Positions 15,986 through 23,789 of a stretch of DNA of 37,486 bases are shown here, piece after piece. Position 1 is the first letter of the stretch. Every line of letters starts with the position of its first letter. The translations under genes were made by a program, and so were the position numbers. The stretch spans positions 1 through 37,486 of the forward strand of contig LSKF01000066.1 in the NCBI GenBank assembly GCA_001556995.1, read 5' to 3'. Under the pieces are notes generated by a model, which did not search any database, was not told where the DNA came from, and saw only the letters and a program-made list of their open reading frames with translations. The DNA is from Erythrobacteraceae bacterium CCH12-C2 (GTDB taxonomy: Bacteria; Pseudomonadota; Alphaproteobacteria; Sphingomonadales; Sphingomonadaceae).

Positions 15986-17416
15986 ATGCACGCAGGCGGC
16001 GGCAATTTTGACGAGATGTTCGACGGGCAGGGCCAGACCCGCCCGGCCTACGCCGAATATTGTCGCTGGTACGACGAGCAACCGGGCGAATTCCTGCGCC
16101 GCAAGAACCGCGAGGCGGATGATACCTTCCGCCGCACCGGGATCACCTTCAATGTCTATGGCGAGAACGAGGCGGAAGAGCGCCTGATCCCCTTCGACAT
16201 GGTGCCGCGCATCATCACCGCAGCCGAATGGCGCAAGCTGTCCCGCGGGATCGAGCAGCGGGTGCGGGCGCTCAATTCCTTCCTCTATGATCTCTATCAC
16301 CGGCAAGAGATCGTGCGCGCGGGACGCCTGCCCGAACGGCTCTTGCGCCAGAACGACGCATGGCTCGCCAACATGGTCGGCTTTACCCCGCCGGGGGGGA
16401 TCTACACCCACATCGTCGGGATCGATCTGGTGCGCACCGGGCCGGACGAATTCTTCGTGCTGGAAGACAACGCCCGCACGCCTTCGGGCGTCTCCTACAT
16501 GCTCGAAAACCGCGAGACGATGATGGGGATGTTCCCCGATCTGTTCAGCCGGGTGGCGGTGGAGAGCGTCTCGAACTACCCGCGCCGCCTTGCCCGCAGC
16601 TTGGCCGCCTGCGTCCCGCCCGCCTTCACCGGGGGCAAGCCGACCGTGGCGGTGCTCACTCCCGGCACTTACAACTCGGCCTATTTCGAACACGCTTTTC
16701 TCGCCGATCAGATGGGGGCCGAGCTGGTCGAGGGCAGCGATCTGCGCGTGGTCGAAGGCCGGGTGCAAATGCGCACCACGCGGGGCTACAAGCCGATCGA
16801 CGTGCTCTATCGCCGGGTCGATGATGACTTCCTCGATCCCCTGACCTTCAACCCCGCGAGCGCGCTGGGGGTGCCGGGGATCATGGATGTCTATCGCGCA
16901 GGGGGCATCACCATCGCGAACGCGCCGGGCACCGGGGTGGCGGATGACAAGGCGATCTACAGCTTCATGCCCGAGATCGTCGAATTCTACACCGGCGAGA
17001 AGCCCTTGCTCCCCAACGTCCAGACCTGGCGCTGCGCCGACAAGGATGCGCTCGCCTATGTGCTCGACAATCTCGCCGAGCTGGTGGTCAAGGAGGTGCA
17101 CGGATCGGGCGGCTATGGGATGCTGATCGGGCCGACGTCGTCCAAGCGCGAGATCGCCGCCTTCCGCGAAAAGCTGGTGGCGCGGCCTGATAACTACATC
17201 GCCCAGCCGACGCTGGCGTTGTCGACCTGTCCGATCTACACCGCCAAGGGCCTCGCGCCCCGGCATGTCGACCTCAGGCCTTTCGTGCTGGTCAGCCCCG
17301 AGGGGATCGACATCACGCCGGGCGGGCTGACGCGGGTGGCGCTCAAGAAGGGATCGCTGGTGGTCAATTCCTCGCAAGGGGGCGGCACCAAGGATACCTG
17401 GGTGCTGAAGGACTGA
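15986..17416 (+). CDS. Circularly permuted ATP-grasp protein (COG2308 family)
   Basis: A 476-residue protein of the circularly permuted ATP-grasp family. Recognisable stretches: PYAEYCRWYD-like start (about residues 20-30, here PAYAEYCRWYD), GITFNVYGE, RALNSFLYDLYH, the acidic VLEDNARTPSGVSY (metal/ATP contact) and KEVHGSGGYGM (phosphate-binding loop). ATP-grasp enzymes join a carboxylate to an amine, and members in this setting are predicted peptide ligases. ATG 15986 is chosen over a GTG 12 bases upstream. It heads a set with alpha-E, transglutaminase and Anbu genes, a combination described previously in bacterial peptide-tagging or amidoligase systems. The substrate is unknown. Confidence 0.92.
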   Translation: MHAGGGNFDEMFDGQGQTRPAYAEYCRWYDEQPGEFLRRKNREADDTFRRTGITFNVYGENEAEERLIPFDMVPRIITAAEWRKLSRGIEQRVRALNSFLYDLYHRQEIVRAGRLPERLLRQNDAWLANMVGFTPPGGIYTHIVGIDLVRTGPDEFFVLEDNARTPSGVSYMLENRETMMGMFPDLFSRVAVESVSNYPRRLARSLAACVPPAFTGGKPTVAVLTPGTYNSAYFEHAFLADQMGAELVEGSDLRVVEGRVQMRTTRGYKPIDVLYRRVDDDFLDPLTFNPASALGVPGIMDVYRAGGITIANAPGTGVADDKAIYSFMPEIVEFYTGEKPLLPNVQTWRCADKDALAYVLDNLAELVVKEVHGSGGYGMLIGPTSSKREIAAFREKLVARPDNYIAQPTLALSTCPIYTAKGLAPRHVDLRPFVLVSPEGIDITPGGLTRVALKKGSLVVNSSQGGGTKDTWVLKD

Positions 17417-17434
17417 CATGCCCAGAGAATCCTC

Positions 17435-18379
17435 ATGCTAGGTCGCACCGCCAACAGCCTGTTCTGGATGTTCCGCTATCTCGAGCGGGCCGAGAACACC
17501 GCGCGCCTGCTCGAAGCGGCGCTGCGCATGGCGCTGACCCGCGATCTGGTGACCGCCGAGGCGGAGTGGCGCTCGGTGATCGCCACGCTGGGCCTGCAAC
17601 GCGCGTTCGAGGCCGCGCATGACAGCTATGATGGCACCGCCGTGTGGAACTTCGTGCTGCGCGGGGCCTCCAACCCCGGCAACGTCCGCATGATGCTGGG
17701 CGCGGTGCGATCAAACGCGCGGATGGCGCGGATCAATATCTCGTCCGATGTGTGGGAGGCGGTCAACGAGAACTGGATGAAGCTCGACGCCCTGCTCGCG
17801 CGGCCGGTAGGGCAGACTGCGGTCGGTGAGGTGCTGGCGGCGATCCGGCGTGCGGGCACGCAGGTCCACGGTGCTTTCGACGGGTCGATCCTGCGCGACG
17901 AGGGCTATCACTTTGCCCGCGCAGGCACCTTCATCGAGCGCGCGGACAGCACCGCGCGCATTCTCGACATGAAATACTTTCTGCTGCTGCCCTCGCTCTC
18001 CTATGTCGGATCGAGCCTTGATACCGGGCAGTGGGAACAGGTGCTGCGCTCGGTCGCGGGGGCGCGGGTCTATAGCTGGCTCAATGCCGGTCAGATCGAG
18101 GCGCGCGGGATTGTGGAATTCGTGGTGCTCGACGACCGCTTCCCCCGCAGCCTCGCCTTCTGCCGCAATGCGCTGCGCCAGAACCTCAATGCGCTCGCGC
18201 GGATGCATGGGGCTGAGGGGCGCTGCAACGCGTTGATGCACGAGGCTGATAGCCATATCAGCGATCTTACGGTCGATCAGATCTTCGAGCAGGGCCTGCA
18301 CGAATTCCTCGTTGATTTCCTCGCCCGCAACGCCGCCATCGCGCAGGCGATCGCGCAGGATTACCGGTTCCACGCATGA
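17435..18379 (+). CDS. Alpha-E domain protein (DUF403 family)
   Basis: A 314-residue, almost wholly helical protein beginning MLGRTANSLFWMFRYLERAE, the very conserved start of the alpha-E family. The later FIERADSTARILDMKY repeats the E-R-A-(D/E) motif. Alpha-E proteins almost always accompany circularly permuted ATP-grasp and transglutaminase proteins, and their biochemical role is unknown. It starts 18 bases after the ATP-grasp stop, and its stop overlaps the start of the next gene (ATGA), so the three are very probably one transcript. Confidence 0.93.
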   Translation: MLGRTANSLFWMFRYLERAENTARLLEAALRMALTRDLVTAEAEWRSVIATLGLQRAFEAAHDSYDGTAVWNFVLRGASNPGNVRMMLGAVRSNARMARINISSDVWEAVNENWMKLDALLARPVGQTAVGEVLAAIRRAGTQVHGAFDGSILRDEGYHFARAGTFIERADSTARILDMKYFLLLPSLSYVGSSLDTGQWEQVLRSVAGARVYSWLNAGQIEARGIVEFVVLDDRFPRSLAFCRNALRQNLNALARMHGAEGRCNALMHEADSHISDLTVDQIFEQGLHEFLVDFLARNAAIAQAIAQDYRFHA

Positions 18380-19260
18380 GCACGATGAAACTCACAATCC
18401 GGCATACCACCCATTACGCCTTCGCCGAGCCGGTGGTGCACGCGCTGCAGCGGTTGCGGCTGACGCCCAAGGAGACGCAGGGGCAGCGGATCATCGATTG
18501 GTCGATGCATTTCGACAATGCCTATGCCGAGCTCGCCTATGACGACCAGCATTTCAACCATGTCACCCTGATTGGCCTTTTGCCCGGCGCGCGCGAGGTG
18601 ACAGTGACCTGCGAAGGTACGGTCGAGACCGAAGACAATGCCGGGGTGATCGGCCGCCATTCGGGCCACTTGCCGCTGTGGAGCTTCCTGCGCCAGACCC
18701 CTCTGACGCGGCCGGGGCCGAAGCTGCGCGGGCTGCTGCGCGATGTTCCGGCGAGCGACACCCGCAAGCCGCTCGATTTCCTCCACGCGCTTGCCGCGCT
18801 GATCCGTGAGCGGATCGCCTATGAGGCCGGGCGCACCCATGCCGCCACCACCGCCGAGGAAGCCGTCATCCACGGATATGGCGTGTGTCAGGACCACGCC
18901 CACATCTTCATCGGCGCAGCGCGGGCGAGCGGGGTGCCGGCGCGTTATGTCAGCGGCTACCTGCTGATGGACGACCGGATCGAGCAGGAAGCCACCCACG
19001 CCTGGGCCGAGGCGCATGTCGACGGGCTCGGCTGGGTCGGGTTTGATGTCTCGAACGGGATCAGCCCCGATCCGCGCTATGTCCGCGTCGCCACAGGTAG
19101 CGATTACCGCGATGCGGCGCCCATTACCGGGATCAGCCAGGGCATGGCCGCTGATGAGGTGCTGACCGTGGGCGTTGCAGTAGAGGCTCACCCGCTTGGG
19201 CGGTCGCAGTCACAGACGCAATCCGCAGCAGGCCAGCAGCAGGGACAATCGAACCAGTAA
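18376..19260 (+). CDS. Transglutaminase-like cysteine protease/amidase
   Basis: A 294-residue protein with an N-terminal beta domain (starting about MKLTIRHTTHYAF, the bacterial transglutaminase N-terminal domain) and a papain-like transglutaminase core. The catalytic triad is visible: C171 in HGYGVCQDHA, H208 in EATHAWAE and D224 in GFDVSNG. It ends in a Gln/Ser-rich tail of about 20 residues. In this context such proteins are predicted to cleave or transfer the amide bond made by the ATP-grasp partner. No signal peptide, so it is presumably cytoplasmic. Coupled to the alpha-E gene by a 4-base overlap. Confidence 0.94.
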   Translation: MSTMKLTIRHTTHYAFAEPVVHALQRLRLTPKETQGQRIIDWSMHFDNAYAELAYDDQHFNHVTLIGLLPGAREVTVTCEGTVETEDNAGVIGRHSGHLPLWSFLRQTPLTRPGPKLRGLLRDVPASDTRKPLDFLHALAALIRERIAYEAGRTHAATTAEEAVIHGYGVCQDHAHIFIGAARASGVPARYVSGYLLMDDRIEQEATHAWAEAHVDGLGWVGFDVSNGISPDPRYVRVATGSDYRDAAPITGISQGMAADEVLTVGVAVEAHPLGRSQSQTQSAAGQQQGQSNQ

Positions 19261-19361
19261 AGGCCCGCGCCCAAATTCGGAAAGCCACGCGCTAGGCTTT
19301 GCCCGAAGGCCCACTTGCGGCTAGGGGAGACAGCCCCGGCAGGCGGCGGAGAGGATACACA

Positions 19362-20108
19362 ATGACCTATTGCGTTGGCATGGTGCTCGACAAGGGCCTG
19401 GTGTTGATGAGCGACACCCGCACCAATTCGGGCGTCGACAACATCTCGACTTTCCGCAAGCTGTTCCACTGGACCGTGCCGGACGAGCGGATCATCGCGG
19501 TGATGACCGCGGGCAATCTCGCCACAACACAGGCGGTGATCAGTCAGCTTGAAGAGCGCACCAAGGCCCCGGCCGAGCGCGACAATTGCCTGATCAAGGG
19601 GCCAACCATGTTCCAGGTTGCCACCGAGATCGGGCGCTTGCTGCGCACCACGGTCGAGGACGTACAGCGGTCCAACGGCGATACCGGCAAGAGCCGTTTC
19701 AGCGCGACCATGATTGTCGCCGGCCAGATCAAGGGCATGCAACCGCGCCTTTTCCTGATCTATCCCGAGGGCAACTTCATCGAGGCGAGCTGGGACACGC
19801 CTTTCTTTCAGATCGGCGAGACCAAGTATGGCCGCCCAATCCTGATCCGCGGATATGAAAAGGACATGAGCTTTGAAGATGCGGTCAAGCTGCTGATGGT
19901 CAGTTTCGACTCCACCCTCAAGGCTAACCTCTCAGTGGGATTGCCGCTTGATCTCCTGGTGATCGGAAAGGACAGCTTTGCCGCCACCCACGAACATCGG
20001 GTGACGGCCGAGGATCCCTATTTCGATACGATATCATCGGGTTGGGGCAACGCGCTGCGATCGGCGTTTCATTCGCTTCCGCCCTATAGTTTTACTGACA
20101 AGGGCTGA
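19362..20108 (+). CDS. Anbu: proteasome-type Ntn hydrolase
   Basis: A 248-residue protein of the Anbu family (COG3484), bacterial relatives of proteasome beta subunits and HslV. After removal of Met the chain starts with Thr (TYCVGMVL), the expected Ntn nucleophile. Asp17 of the active site (SDTRTNSG) is at the exact position, and Lys32 (FRKLF) matches the catalytic lysine. There is no propeptide. ATG 19362 is fixed by this logic and by GGAG upstream; the open frame before it is non-conserved. It follows the transglutaminase gene after 101 bases, so it may have its own promoter. Known Anbu forms helical or ring assemblies; its physiological substrate is unsettled. Confidence 0.95.
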   Translation: MTYCVGMVLDKGLVLMSDTRTNSGVDNISTFRKLFHWTVPDERIIAVMTAGNLATTQAVISQLEERTKAPAERDNCLIKGPTMFQVATEIGRLLRTTVEDVQRSNGDTGKSRFSATMIVAGQIKGMQPRLFLIYPEGNFIEASWDTPFFQIGETKYGRPILIRGYEKDMSFEDAVKLLMVSFDSTLKANLSVGLPLDLLVIGKDSFAATHEHRVTAEDPYFDTISSGWGNALRSAFHSLPPYSFTDKG

Positions 20109-20247
20109 ACCTAGGGGCTATGATCGTCCGTTTCGGATGAAAAAGTTAAGGACGTTAGGGGGTTGGCGCTAAGAGGATATGGTAAATCCTCCGTAACGGC
20201 GGCGGTCTCGCGTGAAAGCTGACAAAGCTTGGCGCACAGACACTCGC

Positions 20248-20868
20248 ATGACACGCAAAGCCACCCTCCACTTCATCGATTCGTGCAGCCGCCAACGCGC
20301 CGAACTGGCCCGGGTCGGTTTCACACTGGGCCACCATTGTGAGGTCTATGGCGACCTTTCCGAGCTCGCGGTGCATCCGCCGCGCGAAGGCATCGTGATC
20401 GCCCGTGACACCCCGGAAGAAGGGGGGGTCAATGTGATCCTTGACCGGCTTGGGCGGCTCGGGATCTGGCTCCCGCTGATCGCTGTGGATGGGCAGCCCC
20501 GTCCGGGGCGGATCGTTGAGGCGATCAAGGCCGGGGCGCTCGATTACCTCGCCCTGCCGCTCGATCCGGAACGCTTCACCCGCTGCCTTCTGCGCATCGA
20601 AAAGGAGGCTGAACAATTCGGCGCCGCTCGCCGCCGCATGATCGAAGCGCGCGACCGTATCTCCACGCTGTCCGTCCGTGAACGCGAGGTGCTGGACTGG
20701 CTGGCCGAAGGCAGCAGCAACAAGGTGATCGCGCGCGAACTCGATATCAGCCCGCGCACGGTCGAAATTCACCGGGCGAACATGATGACCAAGCTTGGCG
20801 CGCGCCACGCCGCAGAAGCGGTGCGGCTGAAGCTGGAAGCCAAACTCGAACAACGCCTGCAGCAATGA
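20248..20868 (+). CDS. FixJ/LuxR-type transcription regulator with a degenerate receiver
   Basis: A 206-residue protein with a receiver-like domain (1-115) and a LuxR helix-turn-helix (about 140-200: LSVREREVLDWLAEG, NKVIARELDISPRTVEIHRANMM in two parts). Aligned by eye to FixJ, the receiver has D11-S12 for the acidic pair, R53 or D54 in a loop one residue shorter where the phospho-acceptor Asp should be, D81 for the conserved Thr and L103 for the conserved Lys. Ordinary phosphorelay control therefore seems unlikely. ATG 20248 chosen; GTG 20212 is possible. It lies 139 bases after anbu on the same strand and may regulate that set, which is inference only. No histidine kinase is nearby. Confidence 0.88.
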   Translation: MTRKATLHFIDSCSRQRAELARVGFTLGHHCEVYGDLSELAVHPPREGIVIARDTPEEGGVNVILDRLGRLGIWLPLIAVDGQPRPGRIVEAIKAGALDYLALPLDPERFTRCLLRIEKEAEQFGAARRRMIEARDRISTLSVREREVLDWLAEGSSNKVIARELDISPRTVEIHRANMMTKLGARHAAEAVRLKLEAKLEQRLQQ

Positions 20869-20893
20869 TGTGCAGCGGGCGCGGCGGGCCGGG

Positions 20894-21625
20894 TTAACGG
20901 CAGAAGGTTCCCCCGCCGCTGCCTTCCAGATGAAAGTGGTCTTCGTGCGCGGCATTGTATTCTGGGCCAAGCACGGTGCCAAAACGTTTACACGCGCTCT
21001 TGTGCACCACCCGCAGGAATTCGCGTGTGGCCGCATCGCCGCCGTTCCAATCGCGTTTCAGCACGATCCGCCGACCATCGGCAAGCGTGAAGCCCGCGAC
21101 ATCAATCGCCTCCGCCCGGGCATGGGCCGAGCGGCGCTCGGTCCCAGCGACGTTACGGCAGGCATAAGAGCCCATCGTCTCGATCCGCACCACCGGGCTG
21201 CCAAGGATCTGCCGCGCCGCGCGGTCGACCCCGAAACGGGCCCAGTCGTTAAACGCCTTGGCCGTCGCGCATCGCACCGGGCCGAGATTGCTGACGCTAA
21301 GCGGCGCGCGGTCACCGGAAATCGCCATCAATTGTACCGTGCCCAGCTTATTGCACCCTGGCGCGGCATAGGTATCGGGCAGAGGGTCGAACCGCGCACC
21401 GGTGGCACCGAGATCGGCGAGGCAGCTAGCATCCTCCGAACGCGCGGCGTAGCTTTGCGGGGCCGAGGCGACCGTGGTGGCCGGGCGGGCAGGGGCGCGG
21501 GCGGTCTGGCTCGCAGTGCCGGGGGCTGTCCCGCTGCTCCCGCCGGGCACCAACGAGCCGCAGCCCGCCAGCAGCAGAGAGCCTGCTAGCAGCGATATCG
21601 CGCGGATTTGGCCCTTGTCCCTCAT
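20894..21625 (-). CDS. Extensin-like C-terminal domain lipoprotein (putative peptidase fold)
   Basis: A 243-residue lipoprotein with lipobox LLAGC (C22), a Ser/Ala/Pro-rich linker (about 25-60), and an extensin-like C-terminal domain. The domain has SAHARAEAIDVAG and HEDHFHLEG, the metal-ligand pattern of D-Ala-D-Ala carboxypeptidase/VanY-like (M15) folds. Several cysteines (in ASCLADL, APGCNKL, VRCATA, YACRN, SACKRF, TFCR) suggest disulfides, fitting an envelope location. The likely role is peptidoglycan peptide cleavage, by fold only. It converges on the LuxR-type gene with 25 bases between. Confidence 0.87.
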   Translation of the reverse strand: MRDKGQIRAISLLAGSLLLAGCGSLVPGGSSGTAPGTASQTARAPARPATTVASAPQSYAARSEDASCLADLGATGARFDPLPDTYAAPGCNKLGTVQLMAISGDRAPLSVSNLGPVRCATAKAFNDWARFGVDRAARQILGSPVVRIETMGSYACRNVAGTERRSAHARAEAIDVAGFTLADGRRIVLKRDWNGGDAATREFLRVVHKSACKRFGTVLGPEYNAAHEDHFHLEGSGGGTFCR

Positions 21626-21686
21626 GGCTAAGGACTATCGCGCCAAAATGGTTAACAGGCCGGAAACGAAGCTGGCTGCGCGAGCC

Positions 21687-22082
21687 TCAAGGAATCTGAT
21701 CCTCCACCTGCTCCCACAACTCGATCTTCACCCCATCGGGATCGAGCAGCCAGGCAAACTTGCCATAGCCTTCGTCCGCTTCGCCAAGTATGGTCACACC
21801 CCTGGCTTTCAGGGCAGCGACGAAAGCGTCGCAATCATCGACCCTGAGGTTTATCATGAAACCGCCGGTGCCGGGCTGGATATAGGCATCATCTGCAAAG
21901 TGACTGATGAGCGAATAGGGGTGCTGGCACGGCTCATCGGCCCAAGCGAGTTGCGGGCCATAGGGGCCATCGATCCCGAGCGTTTCGCGGTACCACGCCC
22001 GCGTCGCCGCCGGGTCTTTCACCACGTAGAAGACGCCCCCGAGCCCGGTAACGCGCGGGCCCGCATGTGCTTTATCGGCCAT
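21687..22082 (-). CDS. VOC-family (glyoxalase/dioxygenase fold) protein
   Basis: A 131-residue single-domain protein with two beta-alpha-beta-beta-beta modules: GLGGVFYVVKDPAATRAWYR at the start and FAWLLDPDGVKIELWEQ at the end. The final Glu in KIELWE is the usual metal ligand, and GPYGPQLAW precedes the second module. Substrate cannot be told; VOC proteins include glyoxalases, resistance proteins and dioxygenases. The start ATG 22082 has AGGAATGG just upstream. It precedes the extensin-like gene on the same strand with a 61-base gap. Confidence 0.88.
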   Translation of the reverse strand: MADKAHAGPRVTGLGGVFYVVKDPAATRAWYRETLGIDGPYGPQLAWADEPCQHPYSLISHFADDAYIQPGTGGFMINLRVDDCDAFVAALKARGVTILGEADEGYGKFAWLLDPDGVKIELWEQVEDQIP

Positions 22083-22224
22083 CCCATTCCTCCCTCAACC
22101 GCACCATGCCTTATGCTGTGGCCGGAAGAAAGAGCGCAGGACCGCACCGCCCTAGAGGCTTGGGAGGGAGGGGAAGAGCGATGCGGCCCTGACATCATGC
22201 CATTCGCCGCGCAACGCCCAGCGG

Positions 22225-23688
22225 TTACAGCGCCGCCTGCTCTTTTCGGGTGATCTGGCTGACGATGATGATCGCGGCCATTGCAGCGACAAAGCCGGGG
22301 ACGATTTCATAAAGGCCGGGGCCGCCTAGAAAGGCCTTGTTCCACCCCAAGGCGATCCACCCAGCGACCACGCCCGCGCCCGTCACCAACCCCGCCACCG
22401 CGCCCGCGCCAGTCATGCGCTTCCATGTCAGGCTGAGCAGGATGAGCGGGCCGAAAGCTGCGCCGAACCCGGCCCACGCATTGGCGACCAGCCCCAGCAC
22501 CTCACTGTCCGGGTCGGCCGCGATCACCAGCGCTGCCGCTGCCACCAGCGCCACCGACAGCCGCCCGATATTCACCGCCTCGCGTTCCGAAGCGCTGCGG
22601 CGCAGGAACAGGCGGTAGAAATCCTCGGTCAGCGAACTCGAAGAAACCAGCAACTGGGAAGCGATGGTGCTCATGATCGCGGCTAGCAGCGCGGCATAGA
22701 GGAACCCCGTCACCGCCGGGTGGAACAGCAGCTGCGACAGGATGATGAAGATCGTCTCCGGATCCTCGACGGTCAGTCCATTGCCTTCCGCATAGGCCCG
22801 CCCCGCCAGCCCCACGGCAACGGCGCCGACCAGCGATATGATCATCCACCCCATGCCGATCACCCCGGCGCGTGGCACGTTCTCGACCCGGTCGATCGCC
22901 ATGAAGCGCACGATGATGTGTGGCTGCCCGAAATAACCGAGCCCCCAGGTCACCGCGCTGATCACGCCGACCAGCGTCGCGCCTTCGGTGAGGCTGAGGA
23001 ACCCCGCTTGCGGTACGGCTGACAGGGCGATGGAATTGCTGCTGTCCGTCAGGATCACCAGCGGCATCACCACCAGCGCGGTCATCATGATCATGCCCTG
23101 CACGAAATCAGTGAGGCTGACCGCGAGGAACCCGCCGATGGTGGTGTAGATCAGCACGATCCCGGCGGTGAGCAGGATGCCGAACATGTAATCGGAAAGG
23201 CCCCCGGTCGGCAGCGACCCGGCAAAGGCAGTCGCAAACAGCTTACCCCCGCCGACCATGCCGCTCGCGGTATAAACGGTGAAGAAGCCGACGATGATCA
23301 CCGCCGAGGTGACTCGCAACAAAGTGCCCTGTTCGGGAAAGCGATTGGCGAGGAATTGCGGGATGGTGAGCGCATCGCCCAGCCGCTCGGTCTGTTCGCG
23401 CAGGCGCGGGGCGACGATGATCCAGTTGGCGGCCGCGCCGAGGGTCAGGCCGATGGCGATCCACGCCTCAACCAGCCCGGCGGCAAACAGTGCGCCGGGC
23501 AGGCCGAGCAGCAGCCATCCTGACATGTCGGAAGCCCCGGCAGACAGCGCCGTCACTGCTGGCCCAAGGTTGCGCCCCGCCAGCAGATAGCCGGAAGAAT
23601 CCGCGCGCGTCTTGAACCAGGCATAGATCCCGATGGCGACCATCAGGGCAAAATAGGCGGCGAGGCTGGCGAGGGTGTAGGTGTTCAT
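22225..23688 (-). CDS. putP: Sodium/proline symporter
   Basis: A 487-residue, 13-segment membrane transporter of the sodium:solute symporter family. Strong PutP marks: SSGYLLAGRNLGP (about 30-43), SAGASDMSGWLLLGLPGA (about 49-66; the Na+ and proline site in helix 2), and WGLGYFGQPHIIVRF, a PutP signature. ATG 23688 (MNTYTLASLAAYF) is preferred over an upstream ATG at 23706. It imports proline with Na+ for osmoprotection or as a nutrient. No putA is in the window. It lies between the VOC gene and typA on the same strand. Confidence 0.93.
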   Translation of the reverse strand: MNTYTLASLAAYFALMVAIGIYAWFKTRADSSGYLLAGRNLGPAVTALSAGASDMSGWLLLGLPGALFAAGLVEAWIAIGLTLGAAANWIIVAPRLREQTERLGDALTIPQFLANRFPEQGTLLRVTSAVIIVGFFTVYTASGMVGGGKLFATAFAGSLPTGGLSDYMFGILLTAGIVLIYTTIGGFLAVSLTDFVQGMIMMTALVVMPLVILTDSSNSIALSAVPQAGFLSLTEGATLVGVISAVTWGLGYFGQPHIIVRFMAIDRVENVPRAGVIGMGWMIISLVGAVAVGLAGRAYAEGNGLTVEDPETIFIILSQLLFHPAVTGFLYAALLAAIMSTIASQLLVSSSSLTEDFYRLFLRRSASEREAVNIGRLSVALVAAAALVIAADPDSEVLGLVANAWAGFGAAFGPLILLSLTWKRMTGAGAVAGLVTGAGVVAGWIALGWNKAFLGGPGLYEIVPGFVAAMAAIIIVSQITRKEQAAL

Positions 23689-23760
23689 GGGCGCGAGGGG
23701 TAACAAGCGCGCAAGCCCTTGGCTAGCGGGGCGGGCGAGTTACCCGCACCACTGCCGCAT

Positions 23761-23782
23761 AGCGGAAGCGCGCGCTCCCGCT
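23761..23782 (-). terminator. Hairpin after typA, possible terminator
   Basis: AGCGGAAGCGC (23761-23771) faces GCGCTCCCGCT (23772-23782), pairing at 10 of 11 positions plus one possible wobble. The innermost bases form the loop. It begins seven bases after the typA stop. No T-run follows. Confidence 0.45.
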
Positions 23783-23789
23783 CGCTCCC

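Noticed and set aside
19299..19361. A longer N-terminus for Anbu starting at 19299
   Set aside because: The extension is Arg/Gly-rich and would bury the N-terminal Thr nucleophile; ATG 19362 with GGAG upstream fits the family.
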